A DNA stretch of 64,000 nt, from the NCBI GenBank assembly GCA_020050835.1, contig JAGVKB010000139.1:62001-126000 (forward strand), given 5' to 3'. The stretch is from Candidatus Obscuribacterales bacterium. GTDB lineage: Bacteria > Cyanobacteriota > Vampirovibrionia > Obscuribacterales > Obscuribacteraceae. How positions within the stretch are numbered: position 1 is the stretch's first letter; each line of letters opens with the position of its first letter. Positions 1 through 7,213 of this stretch are shown in pieces. The notes under the pieces were generated by a model, which searched no databases, had not been told where the DNA came from, and saw only the letters and a program-made list of their open reading frames with translations. The position numbers were made by a program, and so were the translations under genes.

Positions 1-69
1 TAAATCCTGGGATTAAAACGGGCAAACCCACAAGCACCATATTTAGTATCAGCAGAATCCGTACCAGCG

Positions 70-1167
70 CTACTCTGCTCGATGAACTCGAACGTAATCG
101 CCCTTGAATGTTTTGTCTTCTTCCAGCGACAGTCCGTCGCCCGGTCTTCCATCCCTATGCATTGATCCGATTATCTTGTACTGAATGCTATGACCGATAG
201 CTCCCGAGTCCACATCAGTAAAGTTAATCGATTGAGTACCTTCAATGTTACCGGGCATATCCCACTTGTTCTCATCCTTGGTGAGGTCGGCGCCAGTTCT
301 AGGACTTCCATGAACGAACTTGGACAGTCGGAGAGGAATGTCTTTTGAAGAAACATAGATGCGCGTCTTGTCGGCGTTTGCTGCGACCTTGAAAAAATAA
401 TTCTTGAAGGTTGCCCGATCAATGTCTGGAGACGTGAGCACCACCTCGCGGAATCGATCAGGACTTCCGTTCTTCTTGTCGTATCTCGACTGGAGATACC
501 AGTTAACAAGCCGGTTTCCCATGCTATGCGAGACCGTCATGAGATGTTTGCTGTCGAAAAACTGTTCCATCCCTTGCATGAATACCTGGAACGGGCGTAC
601 GCTCCATTCCGCATTACATTCGTCGACGGTGTACCCTTTAAGTTTAGCGGCCGACGGCCATGAGAAGAGAACAACAGGCTCTTTGAGCGCAAGTTCCAAC
701 CTCGCCGCTGACCCGGCGGCTCCGGAAAACTTATTGTTGTAGCCGTGGACAAAAACGCAAGTTTCTTCGTACTTCGTGATCTGATGCCGACCTTGCAGAG
801 CCTTGTAAAAATCGTCGCGCGAAAGTTTTTCGATTTTTACTTCCTTGCGTTTCTTTTTCTCTGAATCTTTCCAGCCCAATTTAACCATCGAAGTTTTGTC
901 GACGTCTGTTGCGGTTTCTGCCGGAATCGTCACGGTGACAATTCCGTATTCCACACCCTGATCGTCTTTGGCTAAGTTGCGGGCACCTGAATAGTCTTGC
1001 TTGCCGTCTACTGCACTACGAGTTGTCGCAAAAAATACTGGGACGGAAACCCAAGTTCCAGACTTCTTATCGGCAGCCAGACAAGGTTGCTGGTATAAGC
1101 AAATCAAGATCACTAGGATAACTTGCCATTTGACAGGGAGCAAAGTAGAGAACAACGACAAGGACAT
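70..1167 (-). CDS. Exported alpha/beta hydrolase, DUF900 type
   Basis: A 365-aa protein with an N-terminal hydrophobic signal segment (residues about 14-31), so it is probably exported or membrane-tethered. The alpha/beta-hydrolase core shows the oxyanion-region motif FVHGYNN (139-145) and the nucleophile elbow SHSMGNR with Ser215. A later Asp in TSPDID and a His in IGHS could complete a Ser-Asp-His triad. This combination matches the DUF900 family of esterase-like proteins, whose substrates are mostly unknown. The ATG at 1167 leads straight into the signal segment. It stands alone, divergent from the radC-like gene. Family assignment is fairly secure; substrate is unknown. Confidence 0.8.
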   Translation of the reverse strand: MSLSLFSTLLPVKWQVILVILICLYQQPCLAADKKSGTWVSVPVFFATTRSAVDGKQDYSGARNLAKDDQGVEYGIVTVTIPAETATDVDKTSMVKLGWKDSEKKKRKEVKIEKLSRDDFYKALQGRHQITKYEETCVFVHGYNNKFSGAAGSAARLELALKEPVVLFSWPSAAKLKGYTVDECNAEWSVRPFQVFMQGMEQFFDSKHLMTVSHSMGNRLVNWYLQSRYDKKNGSPDRFREVVLTSPDIDRATFKNYFFKVAANADKTRIYVSSKDIPLRLSKFVHGSPRTGADLTKDENKWDMPGNIEGTQSINFTDVDSGAIGHSIQYKIIGSMHRDGRPGDGLSLEEDKTFKGDYVRVHRAE

Positions 1168-1492
1168 TAGCTAGGTCCTCCCGACCGACAATTACAACCG
1201 GGATCATAGCCGCTGTGCAGCCCTAACAGATCTTGACTTCTTTTGCGTGTTCATGCGCCATTGCCGAAAAAATGACGCAGCAATTCTTTGCCCCGCACGG
1301 TCTGGGCTGGTACCGGAAATAGACAAAGTGCATTCCTCGTGGACGCTCCATTCTACGGGGGCAGCACCACCGCGCATCAAGCGCACCTGAGTACAGCAAA
1401 GAGAAGCAAGCACCCACCGCTTGACTCGCAGAGCCGCCCCCGTACCCCGATTTGCGTTAGGCGAAAGCCGCAACATAACCGGAGGTATTGGT
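1168..1492. other. Intergenic region between divergent genes
   Basis: About 325 bases separate the starts of the hydrolase and the radC-like gene, so promoters for both must lie here. I see no near-consensus promoter, long repeat or RNA gene. Longer frames through this stretch have no protein-like composition. Confidence 0.4.
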
Positions 1493-1960
1493 ATGAATAG
1501 CAGAACGTTGAAAAAACATCTTAGATACATCGTTCCAGAAATGCGCCTGGCACTGATAAGAGAGCCCGGTCCTAACCCGCTCCCAGTCAATTGTCCCGAT
1601 GACATCGAAAGATTTGTAGAACCTCTTCGGCGTTATTCTGAAGAATATTTCGTTGTCTTTCATCTCTCGGCGCGCAATGAAATTTGCAATTATCAAATTG
1701 TGTCACATGGCAGTCTCGCGGCATCTTTAGTGCATCCGCGTGAAGTGTTTAAAGGCGCTTTGATCGCAAATTCGTTTGCAATAATTGTCGCTCACAATCA
1801 TCCAGGCGGATCGCTAACGCCTAGTCGAGAAGATCTCGAAACCACGGAAACGCTCATCAAAGCTGGCGATTTACTGGGAGTGAAAGTGATCGACCATATC
1901 ATTGTCAGCTCAAATGGATTGAGCAGTCTCCGAGAGACTCATGGCTACATGTGGCAATAG
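1493..1960 (+). CDS. RadC-like JAMM/MPN domain protein
   Basis: This 155-aa protein contains the RadC JAMM metal-binding signature AHNHPGGS followed seven residues later by Asp (SLTPSREDLE), typical of the C-terminal MPN domain of RadC. The N-terminal helix-hairpin-helix region of full RadC (about 220 aa) is missing, as in the short RadC copies carried on plasmids and islands. The ATG at 1493 is chosen because GGAGG lies seven bases upstream (1481-1485); an in-frame start at 1421 lacks such a site. The biochemical role of RadC proteins is unsettled despite the old DNA-repair name. The island context fits a mobile-element accessory gene. Confidence 0.85.
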   Translation: MNSRTLKKHLRYIVPEMRLALIREPGPNPLPVNCPDDIERFVEPLRRYSEEYFVVFHLSARNEICNYQIVSHGSLAASLVHPREVFKGALIANSFAIIVAHNHPGGSLTPSREDLETTETLIKAGDLLGVKVIDHIIVSSNGLSSLRETHGYMWQ

Positions 1961-2014
1961 AACTGGCTAAAGCAAGCTCAAAGTGTTTTTTATGCTTTGG
2001 GCTTGTTTCCTAAT

Positions 2015-2809
2015 TTATGCGCCGTCAACCAGCTCCATCGAGGAATGTGACCAGGGATCACCATCAACAGGAATTATAACGTCAAGGCATGGGTGCCCAA
2101 CAATTTGCTTGTTTTTGTCAACCTTACCGACATGTACATCGACAATCGCACTAACAAGTGCCAATGGAAACGTTGAAGAAGTATATCGGCCATTCACACT
2201 AGGCAGTGCTTCACCGAACAACTCAGGTTGCCCATTGCAATAGTGAAACCCGCTTCCAGAGCGCAGTTCATTAGCAACCTTTATCCTGTATTCTGCCAAG
2301 TGGTGCTTCTCAAAGGCATAGTCGGTCTCGCTTGACAGGGTAAAGAACGTCTGCCTCTGTGCAGCGAACTCAGGAGCTGCCGAATAGTCCCCTCGAAAGT
2401 TTGTGATTAGGAACAGCTCCGGTACGTCCCCGATCCCCTCCACTGCCTCAAACGCGGAGAAGTGAATTCCGACTCCCCTATTTTGAATGCGAGTGTCTTT
2501 AAACCTAGCATTCATCTCATCCGACAGCTCATTCATGTAATCATCTAAATTGATTGAGCCTGAATACGATGAGAGGGCTTTGGCGCGGTCTATCAAGATC
2601 GTTCTAAGATCCACCATGCCGAAACCTTTTTGAGCGGTCACGCTGCCCCAAAAGGAAGCACATCCGCGCAATTTCGAAAAGAGTATCGCCTTTGCTCTGC
2701 CACTCTCGCTAGAAGCAACTCTGTTGCCACTTTCGTCTTCAATACTGAGTAGAGAATCAGTTGCGTGAACACAATATCCCGCCTCTATAATTGCACTAAT
2801 CACGGTCAT
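2015..2809 (-). CDS. Possible Ntn-hydrolase (proteasome/HslV-like) protein
   Basis: A 264-aa protein without signal peptide or membrane segment. The first 25 residues (TVISAIIEAGYCVHATDS) resemble the start of proteasome beta/HslV-like N-terminal-nucleophile hydrolases: Thr2 in the nucleophile position after Met removal, then a G-x-x-x-x-A-x-D-S strand. A later KAILFSKLRGCASFWG segment resembles the second core strand. The rest is not recognised. It follows the gene at 2843-3652 after 33 bp on the same strand, so the two probably form an operon. The family call is a pattern-based guess; a structure-based search would decide it. Confidence 0.4.
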   Translation of the reverse strand: MTVISAIIEAGYCVHATDSLLSIEDESGNRVASSESGRAKAILFSKLRGCASFWGSVTAQKGFGMVDLRTILIDRAKALSSYSGSINLDDYMNELSDEMNARFKDTRIQNRGVGIHFSAFEAVEGIGDVPELFLITNFRGDYSAAPEFAAQRQTFFTLSSETDYAFEKHHLAEYRIKVANELRSGSGFHYCNGQPELFGEALPSVNGRYTSSTFPLALVSAIVDVHVGKVDKNKQIVGHPCLDVIIPVDGDPWSHSSMELVDGA

Positions 2810-2842
2810 GGAAGCGGAACCTCTTCTTTGCCATAGCTGCTT

Positions 2843-3652
2843 TCAATTCGCTGGTAATTCCCAAAAGATTGCTTCGTATTTCAAAGAACCGCGAAGCCAC
2901 GCAGCTTTCACTACTATACTTCCGAGAAGGTCTTTGAGTTCTATCGAGTGAACTTTGCAAATATCATCTTCTTTGGGCGCCTCCAGTTCGTGAACTTCGC
3001 TTTCCTTAGGCAACCAACTCTTATACGATACATCCAGCTTGTCCTTTCGCTGATCTAAATAGAAATCAAAATTAAGAAAGCCATCGTATTTTTTGTCCAA
3101 CGTAATAAGTTGATGTTCAGCATCTTTTACAGCACTGCTGAATCGCTCGGCTCGTCGCGTTCCATCTTTTTCCGTAGTAGAAACGCTCATCTCAATTAGC
3201 TCTGGAGTCTGTTCCAATGAATTGGTGCTACGCACACTCATGGAGAACAAATGATATAAATCTGGCTCTAAAAGCCGCGTCTTACCAATCGTCTCATGGT
3301 GTTTGGAATTGGCAGTTGTCGCATGCCAGTCTTTAAGATCTGGCTCGACTGAAATATGATGGATGGGTTTGCCCATCACAGCGCCATTCTTCGGCGTCAT
3401 CGTGGCAGTCCGGTCGCGCAATCCAGGAAAGAAGATTATCCGCTTCCCCAAAGAGTAAAGAATCACTCCAACAACGTGACTCGGGACTTCGGTCGCCGGT
3501 GACTGAACAAACATTATTTTGATGGGTTCCTGCGGTACGCTTTGGGCCGTTAGCCTGTCAAATGGTCTCAAAAGTACGTGCGCTTCATCTCTACACTCGC
3601 CTTTGCCAAAAGGAGACTCAAATTTTCCCTGCACCACTATCGTGCGGTCCAT
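2843..3652 (-). CDS. Unknown protein, partner of Ntn-like gene
   Basis: I do not recognise this 269-aa soluble protein. It has no evident signal peptide, transmembrane helix or nucleotide-binding motif, and looks like a mixed alpha/beta protein with a charged C-terminal half. The ATG at 3652 is preferred because GAGAGG lies seven bases upstream; the longer frame to 3709 adds a basic stretch with no ribosome-binding site. It is the first gene of a likely two-gene operon with the proteasome-like gene downstream. Confidence 0.5.
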   Translation of the reverse strand: MDRTIVVQGKFESPFGKGECRDEAHVLLRPFDRLTAQSVPQEPIKIMFVQSPATEVPSHVVGVILYSLGKRIIFFPGLRDRTATMTPKNGAVMGKPIHHISVEPDLKDWHATTANSKHHETIGKTRLLEPDLYHLFSMSVRSTNSLEQTPELIEMSVSTTEKDGTRRAERFSSAVKDAEHQLITLDKKYDGFLNFDFYLDQRKDKLDVSYKSWLPKESEVHELEAPKEDDICKVHSIELKDLLGSIVVKAAWLRGSLKYEAIFWELPAN

Positions 3653-3843
3653 AAAACAACCTCTCAGTAAGCGTATGCCAAGCTTAAACGCACGAACAAT
3701 GTTCAACAAACCCTTGGCTATCCTTTACCCCATTGTCAAGTCATACAATTTCCCATTACGCGATAACCGGGAACAAAGATATACTAGTATCGTCGACTAC
3801 AAATGGTAGCGATTGCCGCTGATGCGCAACCTACCATTAAAAT

Positions 3844-3858
3844 GATCAGTAACTGATC
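3844..3858. promoter_or_regulatory. Palindrome GATCAGT-A-ACTGATC
   Basis: A perfect 7+1+7 inverted repeat in the non-coding region upstream of the mobilization module. A near copy lies at 4019-4035. It looks like an operator for a dimeric repressor, but no cognate regulator is identified. Confidence 0.45.
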
Positions 3859-4018
3859 TTTCTTCCCGCTTATTTTTCTGCTGTTACTTCGAAAATACAG
3901 CTTCTAACATTCTTCTTTTAGCTCTGAGTTTCGTTAACCGGTGCCTGGACAGGCTGCCGTGACAAACCAGACCAAACCGAAAAAGGAAAACATTCAAGAG
4001 CGATTTATCAACACTCCT

Positions 4019-4035
4019 GATCAGCAGTACTGATC
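4019..4035. promoter_or_regulatory. Palindrome GATCAG-CAGTA-CTGATC
   Basis: Second GATCAG/CTGATC inverted repeat, with a 5-bp centre, about 120 bases before the Xis-like gene. It shares its arms with the palindrome at 3844-3858. Confidence 0.4.
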
Positions 4036-4156
4036 TCTCGATTTTCGTTTGTTAGCTGCCCAGTGCAGCCATCAACTTTCAAGTTTTCAATTTCCGTCCG
4101 CCAGCGCGTCACAACAATTGCTGGTGAGAGACGATAACCAATAAGGAAAAATAATA

Positions 4157-4372
4157 ATGACACAAGAAACTCCCTACGGAGCTGCCTTCGTGCGCTCCGA
4201 GCTTCTCACACGCAGAGAGGCAGCTACTTATCTCGGCATCTCTGAACAGACCCTTGCAATTTGGAAATGTACAGGCAGATACAACCTCCCTTACATTAAG
4301 ATCGGCAGACTTGTGAAATACAAGAAATCTGATCTCGATGCCTTCATCGAAAAAAATCACAAGACAGCGTAA
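4157..4372 (+). CDS. Excisionase-like HTH DNA-binding protein
   Basis: A 71-aa protein of the MerR-like HTH_17/excisionase family. The core is LLTRREAATYLGISEQTLAIW followed by the wing YIKIGRLVKYKKSDLDAFIE, the usual layout of small DNA-binding domains that bend DNA in excision or act as regulators. An AAGGA precedes the ATG. It heads the mobilization module, while the integrase is 16 kb away, so it could be either the recombination directionality factor or a transcription regulator of the mob genes. The sequence cannot separate these roles. Confidence 0.8.
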   Translation: MTQETPYGAAFVRSELLTRREAATYLGISEQTLAIWKCTGRYNLPYIKIGRLVKYKKSDLDAFIEKNHKTA

Positions 4373-4380
4373 GTAACCGA

Positions 4381-4462
4381 AGACCCAAGAACAGTAAGAA
4401 TCCCTCCGGGGACGAACCCTGAAAACAGGGCCGTGACACGTTCGAATGGCTGGCTTCTTGGG
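4381..4462. other. Possible structured RNA or DNA element
   Basis: Nested inverted repeats. An outer 8-bp arm pair CCCAAGAA (4384-4391) and TTCTTGGG (4455-4462) encloses hairpins TCCC-tccg-GGGA (4401-4412) and CCCTG-aaaa-CAGGG (4417-4430). The multi-branched layout directly downstream of the Xis-like gene could be a small RNA, a structured leader of the next gene, or a replication/transfer element. No known RNA family is recognised. Confidence 0.35.
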
Positions 4463-4645
4463 CTAACCCTGCTAAGGCGCAAACTAGAAAAACATAGACG
4501 CACCACGGCCGGTGTTACCCAGTCTTTGAATCTGTCTTGCCCAAACATATAAAACAACATTTAGTCACCTGGTGAGTTCGCGAGATGACATGGACGGCCG
4601 CGTGCCTCCTACTCTCAAGACTCACCGGTGGCAGGAGATGAAACA

Positions 4646-4918
4646 ATGACACCGACCTCATCACCGCTTGGCGGAATAGAGCAGGTTCTCTTACTTCTCT
4701 TCATGTTGATGGTTCTTGTCGGTATTGCCGGAGGTAATCCGAGCATGGTTCTGAATCCAGTGTTCGACATTGTCGGGCAGATGGTAAGGGCTCTTCTTAG
4801 CCTGCTCAGCACCCTTCTAATCACTCTGTTTAGAGTCTTGGGTAATGTTCTCGTGTCCGGAGTAAGTCTCCTGGCAGAGACGCTCAAAAATGGCTCTGGA
4901 AGACAGAACAAAAGATAG
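4646..4918 (+). CDS. Small hydrophobic membrane protein
   Basis: A 90-aa protein that is largely hydrophobic. One transmembrane segment lies near residues 13-30 (VLLLLFMLMVLVGIAG) and a second hydrophobic stretch at about 45-75. The ATG at 4646 follows AGGAG by eight bases. It lies between the Xis-like gene and the putative transfer origin. No family is recognised; the location suggests a membrane component of DNA transfer or entry exclusion, which is inference only. Confidence 0.55.
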   Translation: MTPTSSPLGGIEQVLLLLFMLMVLVGIAGGNPSMVLNPVFDIVGQMVRALLSLLSTLLITLFRVLGNVLVSGVSLLAETLKNGSGRQNKR

Positions 4919-5221
4919 AAAGCACCAGACCAAGTGCCAATAACATCAGTAACAGTAGAACACACCATCAACACACAGTAACCACATACGGTGTCGCCGC
5001 GAGGAGGTGGCACCGACGCGCAACAAACAACCGAGCGCAGCGAGACATTACCGGGAGGCTTGACCGTACGGTAATGCAAGATACATATGACTAGGTCAAA
5101 CCCGGAAAGTGGCTTCACTAGAGGGGTTTAGGTGTTAGTCAAGAACGCGCGCTCGGTTTATGTTCATAGTCAGTCCAGCAATCGCCCATGGGGCGGAACT
5201 TTTAAGGATGAGTACAAGCAA
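4919..5221. other. Candidate oriT region
   Basis: About 300 non-coding bases directly upstream of the relaxosome and relaxase genes, the usual place for an origin of transfer. They contain an inverted repeat CATTACCG/CGGTAATG (5046-5053 and 5069-5076, 15-nt loop) and AAACCC/GGGTTT arms (5098-5103 and 5124-5129). No established nick consensus can be assigned, so the oriT call rests on position and the repeats. Confidence 0.4.
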
Positions 5222-5662
5222 ATGCCTAGAACAAAAACGTTTCATCAAATCTACGTCGGATTAAGTGCCGAGGATAGGGAGCGACTCGCTCAAAAAGCCA
5301 AGGCAAAAAATCTGGCAACAACAGAATTAGCCCGAGAGGCAATTCGATGGTATCTAGACAACCACGAAAAAACAGGAGGAAAAGCAAAGGAAGCAGAAGT
5401 ATCTCAAGCAATCAAGTATGCCACTGATGGACTAATCAAAGCAATCAACAGTGGCGTCGACAGAATCTGCAAGATGCTCTCTCGACAGGGTCGAGCAATC
5501 GGAACACTGTACGAGCTGAGCTGGATGTCTCTGCCAGACGATGAGAATGCTCGCAAAGCATTCGAAGCGGCAGCAACCAGAGCAAAACAGAGAATGGCTC
5601 GCCACGTCGAGAACGACGAGCGAGAAATTGCTGAAACGATGAAGAAGGTGGTGAACGGCTAG
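5222..5662 (+). CDS. Relaxosome accessory protein, MobC-like
   Basis: A 146-aa basic protein directly upstream of the relaxase. The N-terminal region (IYVGLSAEDRERLAQKAK then TTELAREAIRWYLD) has the strand-helix-helix pattern of ribbon-helix-helix DNA-binding proteins such as MobC/NikA, which bind oriT and recruit the relaxase. The C-terminal half is helical and charged. The ATG at 5222 starts the conserved-looking domain; a longer frame to 5132 would run through the putative oriT. Its stop codon overlaps the relaxase GTG by one base (TAGTG), which implies translational coupling. Confidence 0.7.
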   Translation: MPRTKTFHQIYVGLSAEDRERLAQKAKAKNLATTELAREAIRWYLDNHEKTGGKAKEAEVSQAIKYATDGLIKAINSGVDRICKMLSRQGRAIGTLYELSWMSLPDDENARKAFEAAATRAKQRMARHVENDEREIAETMKKVVNG

Positions 5663-7206
5663 TGAACGTTGTCATCCACGGTTATATTTCAGCAAGGGAT
5701 AAGAAAAGTCGGGTACCTGGTCGCTCACCAAAGGTCGTAGCGGTCGGTCGAGCCCTAGCCCATGTGAAATACATCCAGCACAGACCCGGCGATGACAAAC
5801 CTCCAGACGGCAGAACATTCTTCGACGAAACAGAAGAGAACCTCGATGGCCGATCTCTCCGAAAGGCCATCAAGGAACTCGAAGACAGCAAAGTGGTGGC
5901 GCATAAGTTAACGCTCTCTCCTGAAGTTGAACCACTCAACAAGAAAGAGTACACGCGAGAAATAATGCAGCAACTGTCCGATGAAAAAGGGCTCGATCTC
6001 AAATGGGTGGCAGTTGAACACAACAACACCGCGCACCACCACATTCATGTCGTCATCCTCGGAAAGGACAAGAATGGCAAAAGCGTGCGAATCGACAACG
6101 ACGATTATCCAAAACTAAGGGAATGGGGCGACAGACATTTAGAACGCACCCGACCAATTGAATTTGCATACGCCCGAGAAGAGCGCGAACGAAAAGACAG
6201 GGAGCGGATCGAAACTCGCAAGAAGGAACGAGAGGCGCAGCGCCAGGAGCGAATCAAGGACGGACTCGAACTTCCCTGGCTGCACAAGAAAATCATCAGA
6301 GAACAATACGAACCCTATAACAAATGGAAAAACGAACAGAAGCAAAAAGAAAGTCCTGAAAAAACGCCTGATGGAAAAAGAGAGCAACCTCAAATTCACG
6401 AAACGATTCAGGCAGCAGGCAAAGAATGGTCCAAGCAAAACACAATCGCCGAACTCAAAGAACTAAACACACATCTATGGGATAACCACGACGAAAGAAT
6501 ACCGGCGCCGGAGTATAAGAAGCTCATAGCCTGGATCAAAGAGAAGGAGCGCTCACGGCAGCCGGACCAAACCGAACAACGAAAGACGCCAGACAAAGAG
6601 AATCCGAAAAAAGAAAAGGACTCATTCGAGTATCAAGGTCAGAAATACGACAAGAACAGTTCGTATGAGAAGCTGGCAAAGCTCGATAGCAAACTAAGAG
6701 AAGCGAAAGCAGAGCGCCTACCGATTGACCAGTACCAGAAGTTTAGAGGCTGGATAGAAAACGCCGACCGAGCGCGATGGGCTGGAGTCACCGACCGGCA
6801 ACTGCAAATGTCGAAAGACAAATTCGCACGCCAAGGCGCTGCGGAAGCATCGCCCAACGCCAACCGCTACGTGAATCCGATGCAACAGCAGATGATGTCC
6901 AACCCAGTGGTTGGCCTCTTCATGCAAGGCGCATCAATCGCCAACGAACTTGTTAAGTTGGTCGATTTGCGCGATCACCGAGACCGATTAAAGGAGGCAA
7001 AAGACGGCCTCGAAGAGGCGAAGCTAAACAAGCACCAAGACTACGTCAAACCTGAACGAACTCACGAACAAAGAGCGCGAGATCAGGAGACTATCGAAGA
7101 CATAGACAAGGCAATAGACGAAAACAAAGACGAGCGCGAAAGACGTCGAAAGGAGAAAGACAAAGAGCGCAGAAAACGAGACGACGGCCTTGATTACATG
7201 AGGTAA
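5662..7206 (+). CDS. Relaxase, MobA/VirD2 family
   Basis: A 514-aa protein with a relaxase domain in the first 170 residues. It would nick the transfer origin and stay covalently attached to the transferred strand. The metal-binding histidine cluster reads VEHNNTAHHHIHVVI (about 118-132), matching motif III of MobA/VirD2-type relaxases. Tyr37 in HVKYIQHR is a candidate catalytic residue. Residues from about 175 onward are strikingly charged and rich in Glu, Lys, Arg and Gln, with two related blocks (near 275-300 and 345-375) that look like an internal duplication. Translation starts with GTG overlapping the preceding stop. No primase or helicase domain is visible. Confidence 0.85.
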   Translation: MNVVIHGYISARDKKSRVPGRSPKVVAVGRALAHVKYIQHRPGDDKPPDGRTFFDETEENLDGRSLRKAIKELEDSKVVAHKLTLSPEVEPLNKKEYTREIMQQLSDEKGLDLKWVAVEHNNTAHHHIHVVILGKDKNGKSVRIDNDDYPKLREWGDRHLERTRPIEFAYAREERERKDRERIETRKKEREAQRQERIKDGLELPWLHKKIIREQYEPYNKWKNEQKQKESPEKTPDGKREQPQIHETIQAAGKEWSKQNTIAELKELNTHLWDNHDERIPAPEYKKLIAWIKEKERSRQPDQTEQRKTPDKENPKKEKDSFEYQGQKYDKNSSYEKLAKLDSKLREAKAERLPIDQYQKFRGWIENADRARWAGVTDRQLQMSKDKFARQGAAEASPNANRYVNPMQQQMMSNPVVGLFMQGASIANELVKLVDLRDHRDRLKEAKDGLEEAKLNKHQDYVKPERTHEQRARDQETIEDIDKAIDENKDERERRRKEKDKERRKRDDGLDYMR

Positions 7207-7213
7207 CAAACAC

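Larger units (their letters stand above)
3653..4156. other. Non-coding region with operator-like palindromes
   Basis: About 500 bases without a credible gene. It holds two GATCAG-type palindromes (3844-3858 and 4019-4035) and an 8-bp inverted repeat AATGGTAG/CTACCATT at 3802-3809 and 3831-3838. It must contain start signals for both the leftward gene pair and the rightward Xis-like gene. Confidence 0.5.
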
